This document shows, in pieces, positions 5,198 to 7,977 of a stretch of 7,977 bases of DNA. Source of the stretch: Polaromonas sp. (GTDB taxonomy: Bacteria > Pseudomonadota > Gammaproteobacteria > Burkholderiales > Burkholderiaceae_C); the NCBI GenBank assembly GCA_013205645.1, contig JABMMH010000259.1:1-7977 (forward strand). Direction: 5' to 3'. A model generated the notes under the pieces. It did no database searches. It had not been told where the DNA came from and saw nothing but the letters and a program-made list of their open reading frames with translations. The position numbers were made by a program, and so were the translations under genes. The number at the start of each line of letters is the position of its first letter. Positions within the stretch are counted from its first letter, which is position 1.

Positions 5198-6352
5198 TCA
5201 GGCGCTGGCCATGCGCACAAACAAGCCCCCGGGCAGACGCGCCACCTCTCCATTGAGCTCCAACGCCAGCAGCTGGGCTTGCAACTGAGCCGTCGGCCAG
5301 CCGGTGCGGGCCTGCAGGGCGTCTAGGCTGGTGGCGTCAAACCCTAGCGCGGTGAGCAGTGGGTTCTCTTCTTTGTCTTCCTGTGTTTCGGTGGGTGTCA
5401 TGGCGTCCACTGTAGACGCTTCAGCGGTGGCAATTGACAGCGGCAGTTGCAACTCTTCCAGCACGTCTTGGGCCGACTCGACCAATTTGGCGCCTTGCTT
5501 GATCAACAGATGACAACCGCGCGCTTGCGGCGAGTGGATGGAGCCGGGAATGGCGAACACCTCTTTGCCCTGCTCGGCGGCGAGCCGCGCGGTGATCAGG
5601 GAGCCGGACTGCAAGGCGGCCTCAATCACCAGCGTGCCATGGCTCAAGCCAGAAATCAGGCGGTTGCGTCGCGGGAAATTAGAGGTCAGCGGCGGCGTGC
5701 CCAGCGGGAATTCACTGACGATCAAACCGCGCTCGGCTATCCGGTGCGCCAAAGCCAAGTGTTTTTTGGGATAAACCCGGTCCAGCCCGGTGCCGACCAC
5801 GGCAACCGTGTGGCCGCCGCCCATCAGCGCACCGTCATGCGCCGCGCCGTCGACCCCCAGCGCCATGCCCGAGACCACGCACCAGCCGGCGCCGCCGAAG
5901 GTTTGTGCAAATTGACGCGCATTGACTTCGCCTTGCGGTGTCGGGTTGCGGCTGCCCACGATCGCCAAGCAATTCAGCGCGTCCAAGGTCACGCTGGCGT
6001 CTGCCTTGGCCACCAAACTGCCCAGCATGAACAGCAACAAGGGCGGGTCGGTGATGTTCAGCAAGTCGGCCGGGTAATCCGCCTCACCCAGGTTGACAAC
6101 ACAACGGTCTTCGCCGGCGGCCAGCCAGGCTAGCGTGCTGCTGAGTTGGCCCTTGAGTTCTTCAGGTTCTGTTTGGATCGCTCGCACCAGTCGTGCCGAA
6201 CCGATGGCCAGTAGCGCGGCTTCGCTTTGCTCAAAAATCGACTGTGCAGAGCCAAATGCCGCCAGCAACTTGCGGGCGGACTCGTTGCCGACGCCGGGGG
6301 TGAGCAACAGCCGCAACCAAGCTTGCAGTTCGGCTTCGTCCATGGTTAGCAT
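5198..6352 (-). CDS. dprA: DNA-processing protein DprA (Smf)
   Basis: DprA binds incoming single-stranded DNA and loads RecA during natural transformation; it is also widespread in non-transforming bacteria. The 384-residue product has three parts. An N-terminal helical helix-hairpin-helix-like region holds LLLTPGVGNESARKLL (15-30). The central Rossmann-like DprA/Smf domain (about 90-300) carries IVGSRNPTPQG (131-141), SGMALGVDGAAH (161-172), NFPRRNRLISGLS (225-237) and SGSLITARLAAEQGKEVFAIPG (249-270). A low-complexity Thr/Glu-rich linker (about 303-332) leads to a C-terminal winged-helix domain (about 335-380). Length and motifs suggest an intact gene. The ATG at 6352 is preferred because GGAG lies eight bases upstream; a TTG three bases earlier is the alternative. 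The gene is divergent from def, as in E. coli, and followed by smg. Whether this organism is transformable cannot be told from the window. Confidence 0.95.
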   Translation of the reverse strand: MLTMDEAELQAWLRLLLTPGVGNESARKLLAAFGSAQSIFEQSEAALLAIGSARLVRAIQTEPEELKGQLSSTLAWLAAGEDRCVVNLGEADYPADLLNITDPPLLLFMLGSLVAKADASVTLDALNCLAIVGSRNPTPQGEVNARQFAQTFGGAGWCVVSGMALGVDGAAHDGALMGGGHTVAVVGTGLDRVYPKKHLALAHRIAERGLIVSEFPLGTPPLTSNFPRRNRLISGLSHGTLVIEAALQSGSLITARLAAEQGKEVFAIPGSIHSPQARGCHLLIKQGAKLVESAQDVLEELQLPLSIATAEASTVDAMTPTETQEDKEENPLLTALGFDATSLDALQARTGWPTAQLQAQLLALELNGEVARLPGGLFVRMASA

Positions 6353-6360
6353 CAAAGTCG

Positions 6361-6364
6361 CTCC
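6361..6364 (-). promoter_or_regulatory. Shine-Dalgarno site for dprA
   Basis: On the complement GGAG sits eight bases before the ATG at 6352 and five before a TTG at 6355. Both starts are possible. The ATG is preferred by codon type, and the proteins differ by one residue. Confidence 0.55.
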
Positions 6365-6368
6365 GATC

Positions 6369-6411
6369 GATAAGCATAAATAGTTATCTTATTGGAGATC
6401 AATGTGACATT
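6369..6411. promoter_or_regulatory. AT-rich dyads in the dprA-def divergent region
   Basis: Two inverted repeats lie in an AT-rich stretch that contrasts with the GC-rich surroundings. GATAA (6369-6373) faces TTATC (6384-6388), and AATGTGACATT (6401-6411) is a perfect 5+1+5 palindrome. Both sit upstream of dprA, where promoters are expected. On the complement TTGAAT-17-TAAGAT is a weak promoter candidate (four of six in each hexamer). They could be operator sites or chance; no convincing def promoter was found. Confidence 0.3.
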
Positions 6412-6520
6412 CAACCTTCTCGCGACGGATTTCACAAACTGACCGAAAATAGAGTCTTGCCAATTAGCGCGTGCTCATTTCATGCGCGGCCCTTCTAGTT
6501 TTTATTCGACGCCTCTTCTG

Positions 6521-7042
6521 ATGACCCAACTGACCATTCTTCGTTACCCTGATTCGCGCCTGCACACGGTGGCCAAACCCGTGGCGGCGGTTGATGCTCG
6601 CCTCAAACTGCTGGTGAGCGACATGTTTGAAACCATGTACGAAGCGGCGGGTATTGGCCTGGCCGCCTCGCAGGTCGACGTGCATGAGCGGCTGGTGGTG
6701 ATTGACATCAGCGAAAAGCATGACGAACCCCTGGTGCTGATCAACCCCGAGATCATCTGGGCCAGCGAAGAAACGCGCTTGGGTGAAGAGGGCTGCTTGT
6801 CGGTGCCTGGCATTTACGACGGCGTGGAGCGCTCCATCGCCATCAAGGTGACGGCGATGGACTTGGATGGCCAACTGCAAACGCTGGCTGTCGAAGGCAT
6901 GCTGGCGGTCTGCATCCAGCATGAGATGGACCATTTGATGGGCAAGGTGTTTGTCGAGTATTTGTCGCCACTCAAGCGCAACCGCATCAAGACCAAGCTG
7001 GTCAAGCAAAAGAAAGACGACGAGCGCGACGGGGAGCGCTGA
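6521..7042 (+). CDS. def: Peptide deformylase
   Basis: Peptide deformylase is a cytoplasmic metalloenzyme that removes the formyl group from the N-terminal methionine of nascent proteins. The 173-residue product carries all three family motifs: GIGLAASQ (44-51, with Ser where E. coli has Thr), EGCLS (90-94, metal ligand Cys92) and QHEMDHL (133-139, metal ligands His134 and His138, catalytic Glu135). A basic tail containing LKRNRIKTKLVKQKK follows. The ATG at 6521 is chosen because homologues begin just before ILRYPDSRLHTVAKPV; an in-frame ATG at 6482 would add 13 unusual residues. Neither start has a clear Shine-Dalgarno sequence. It is divergent from dprA, the conserved arrangement. The usual downstream partner fmt, encoding methionyl-tRNA formyltransferase, is missing, and gltI converges from the other side 19 bp away. 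Confidence 0.95.
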   Translation: MTQLTILRYPDSRLHTVAKPVAAVDARLKLLVSDMFETMYEAAGIGLAASQVDVHERLVVIDISEKHDEPLVLINPEIIWASEETRLGEEGCLSVPGIYDGVERSIAIKVTAMDLDGQLQTLAVEGMLAVCIQHEMDHLMGKVFVEYLSPLKRNRIKTKLVKQKKDDERDGER

Positions 7043-7063
7043 AGCGCCCCGCCGTCAACTTTT
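7028..7063 (+). terminator. Terminator-like hairpin at the end of def
   Basis: GACGG (7028-7032) pairs with CCGTC (7052-7056). Above it GG pairs with CC, and GCGC (7036-7039) pairs with GCGC (7044-7047) around a TGAA loop that contains the def stop codon. One mismatch and one bulge interrupt the stem. AAC and four Ts (7060-7063) follow. It fits a modest intrinsic terminator for def. On the other strand it lies just past the gltI stop but has no T-run. Confidence 0.5.
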
Positions 7064-7946
7064 ATGTGGCCGGCTTGTCGCTCAGCGCCTTGAGGTTGTC
7101 TTTGAGCTGCGGGCTCATCGGCAGGCTCAGGTTGGTGCCGCGTGGTGGGACAGCCGTTTCAAACCACTTGGTGTAGAGCTTGGCAAATTCACCGGACTTC
7201 ATCATCCGGCTGATGGTGCCATCGACCAGCGCTTTGAATTCTGGGTCATCCTTGCGCAACATGCAGGCATAAGGCTCGACTTGCAGAGCGTCGCCGACCA
7301 CTTCCAGTGAGGCTGAATTTCTGGAGTTGGCGATCAGGCCAAACAACAAAATGTCATCCATCGCGAAGGCCACAGCGCGATCACTCTCGACCAGCAACAG
7401 CGAGTCGTCATGGTCTTTGCCGAGGATCAACTGCATGTCCAAGTTTTGGTCGGCGTTGTACTTGCGGATAACTTGTGCATTGGTTGTGCCGGTGGTGCTG
7501 GCAACGGTTTTCTTGGCCAAATCCGCGTAGTTTTTGATGTTCGACGACTTTTTGGTCAGCAGCCGTGTGCCGGTGTAAAACATGTTGATTGAAAAAGCGA
7601 CGTCCTTGCCGCGAGCGGAATTGTTGGTGGTCGAGCCACACTCCAAGTCATAGGTCCCGTTGACCAACAGGGGAATCCGGTTTTGCGAAGTCACCGCAAT
7701 GCGCGCCACCTCTAAGGTGGGCTTGTTCAACTTCTTGCGCACGTCTTCGACGATGGCGTCCGACAACTCCACAGAAAAACCGACGGCCTTGGTCGCGCCA
7801 ATCAAATAGCTGAAAGGGACAGAAGCCTCACGGTAAGACACCGTGATCTTGTTGCTGTCGGCTACTTTTTTCAGGGTTTGAGCACCGGCCGTGGTGGCCA
7901 GACCGAGTGCCAACAAGGCGGCGGTCATGAGGGCAGTGAGTTTCAT
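7062..7946 (-). CDS. gltI: Glutamate/aspartate ABC transporter periplasmic binding protein
   Basis: This is a secreted solute-binding protein that delivers glutamate and aspartate to a polar amino-acid ABC importer. The 294-residue precursor starts with a classic Sec signal peptide: a Lys at position 2, a hydrophobic core and a likely cleavage after AGA at residue 22. The mature part closely resembles E. coli GltI. Arg39, Ser87, Arg90, Ser105 and His179 match, with identical spacing, the DEBP/GltI ligand contacts reported as Arg24, Ser72, Arg75, Ser90 and His164. Shared blocks include VTSQNRIPLLVNGTYD, ECGSTTNN and ACMLRKDDPEFK. An AAAGGA site (7957-7952 on the complement) lies five bases before the ATG. 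The permease and ATPase genes gltJKL, which follow gltI in E. coli, are not downstream; def is there, on the opposite strand. Aspartate/glutamate specificity is inferred from these residues. Confidence 0.92.
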   Translation of the reverse strand: MKLTALMTAALLALGLATTAGAQTLKKVADSNKITVSYREASVPFSYLIGATKAVGFSVELSDAIVEDVRKKLNKPTLEVARIAVTSQNRIPLLVNGTYDLECGSTTNNSARGKDVAFSINMFYTGTRLLTKKSSNIKNYADLAKKTVASTTGTTNAQVIRKYNADQNLDMQLILGKDHDDSLLLVESDRAVAFAMDDILLFGLIANSRNSASLEVVGDALQVEPYACMLRKDDPEFKALVDGTISRMMKSGEFAKLYTKWFETAVPPRGTNLSLPMSPQLKDNLKALSDKPAT

Positions 7947-7977
7947 GAAAATCCTTTGAGTAAGAAGTCAGGTGCAG

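Noticed and set aside
5188..5209. Inverted repeat GCCAGC/GCTGGC across the dprA stop as a terminator
   Set aside because: Only 6 bp with a 10-base loop, and no T-run follows on the minus strand.
5447..6133. A 228-codon open frame on the plus strand within dprA
   Set aside because: dprA on the other strand carries all family motifs; this frame gives a Gln/Arg/Ala-rich product of no recognisable type.
1..7977. Mobile elements, CRISPR arrays, tRNA or rRNA genes
   Set aside because: No transposase or integrase frames, no terminal inverted repeats, no regularly spaced repeats and no tRNA-like folds were seen; coding sequence fills nearly the whole window and no gap exceeds about 170 bases.

Overview
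The window looks like chromosomal housekeeping DNA from a betaproteobacterium, most likely order Burkholderiales and close to the Comamonadaceae (Rhodoferax/Polaromonas/Curvibacter type). This rests on remembered similarity of the proteins (the YajC start MFISSAIAQT, the Smg start MFEVLVYVYENYW, a short type-2 ArgC, a SucC beginning MKIHEYQGKEIL) and on moderately high, even GC. No search was run. I see no mobile element, CRISPR array, tRNA or rRNA, and no defence or biosynthetic cluster.

Layout. Bases 1-38 hold the first codons of sucC on the minus strand, leaving the window. A 139-bp divergent gap separates it from argC (plus, 178-1101), an arginine-biosynthesis reductase. A 150-bp gap with a short direct repeat and a candidate -10 box leads to yajC (1252-1587), secD (1713-3620) and secF (3648-4607). 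These encode the accessory Sec-translocon complex that uses the proton-motive force to help pull exported proteins across the inner membrane. The 125-bp yajC-secD gap is the most structured non-coding part: three consecutive hairpins, the middle one a long stem followed by six Ts like an intrinsic terminator.

secF ends tail to tail with smg (minus, 4619-5128), 11 bp apart, and a palindrome contains both stop codons. smg lies downstream of dprA (minus, 5198-6352), which handles single-stranded DNA and loads RecA. dprA is divergent from def (plus, 6521-7042), the peptide deformylase; the shared upstream region is AT-rich and carries two dyads. def is convergent with gltI (minus, 7062-7946), a periplasmic glutamate/aspartate-binding protein with a signal peptide. 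A terminator-like hairpin lies between them.

Functional links. YajC-SecD-SecF form one export module, which GltI, a secreted protein, would use. dprA, smg and def form the conserved def/dprA/smg neighbourhood seen in many proteobacteria, but the usual partners fmt (after def) and topA (after smg) are absent here. queA/tgt, often found before yajC, are replaced by argC. The gltJKL permease and ATPase genes do not follow gltI. I found no convincing new system. The points most worth checking are the hairpin array before secD, the Asp-to-Glu change at the SecF proton-relay position, and the altered gene neighbourhoods.
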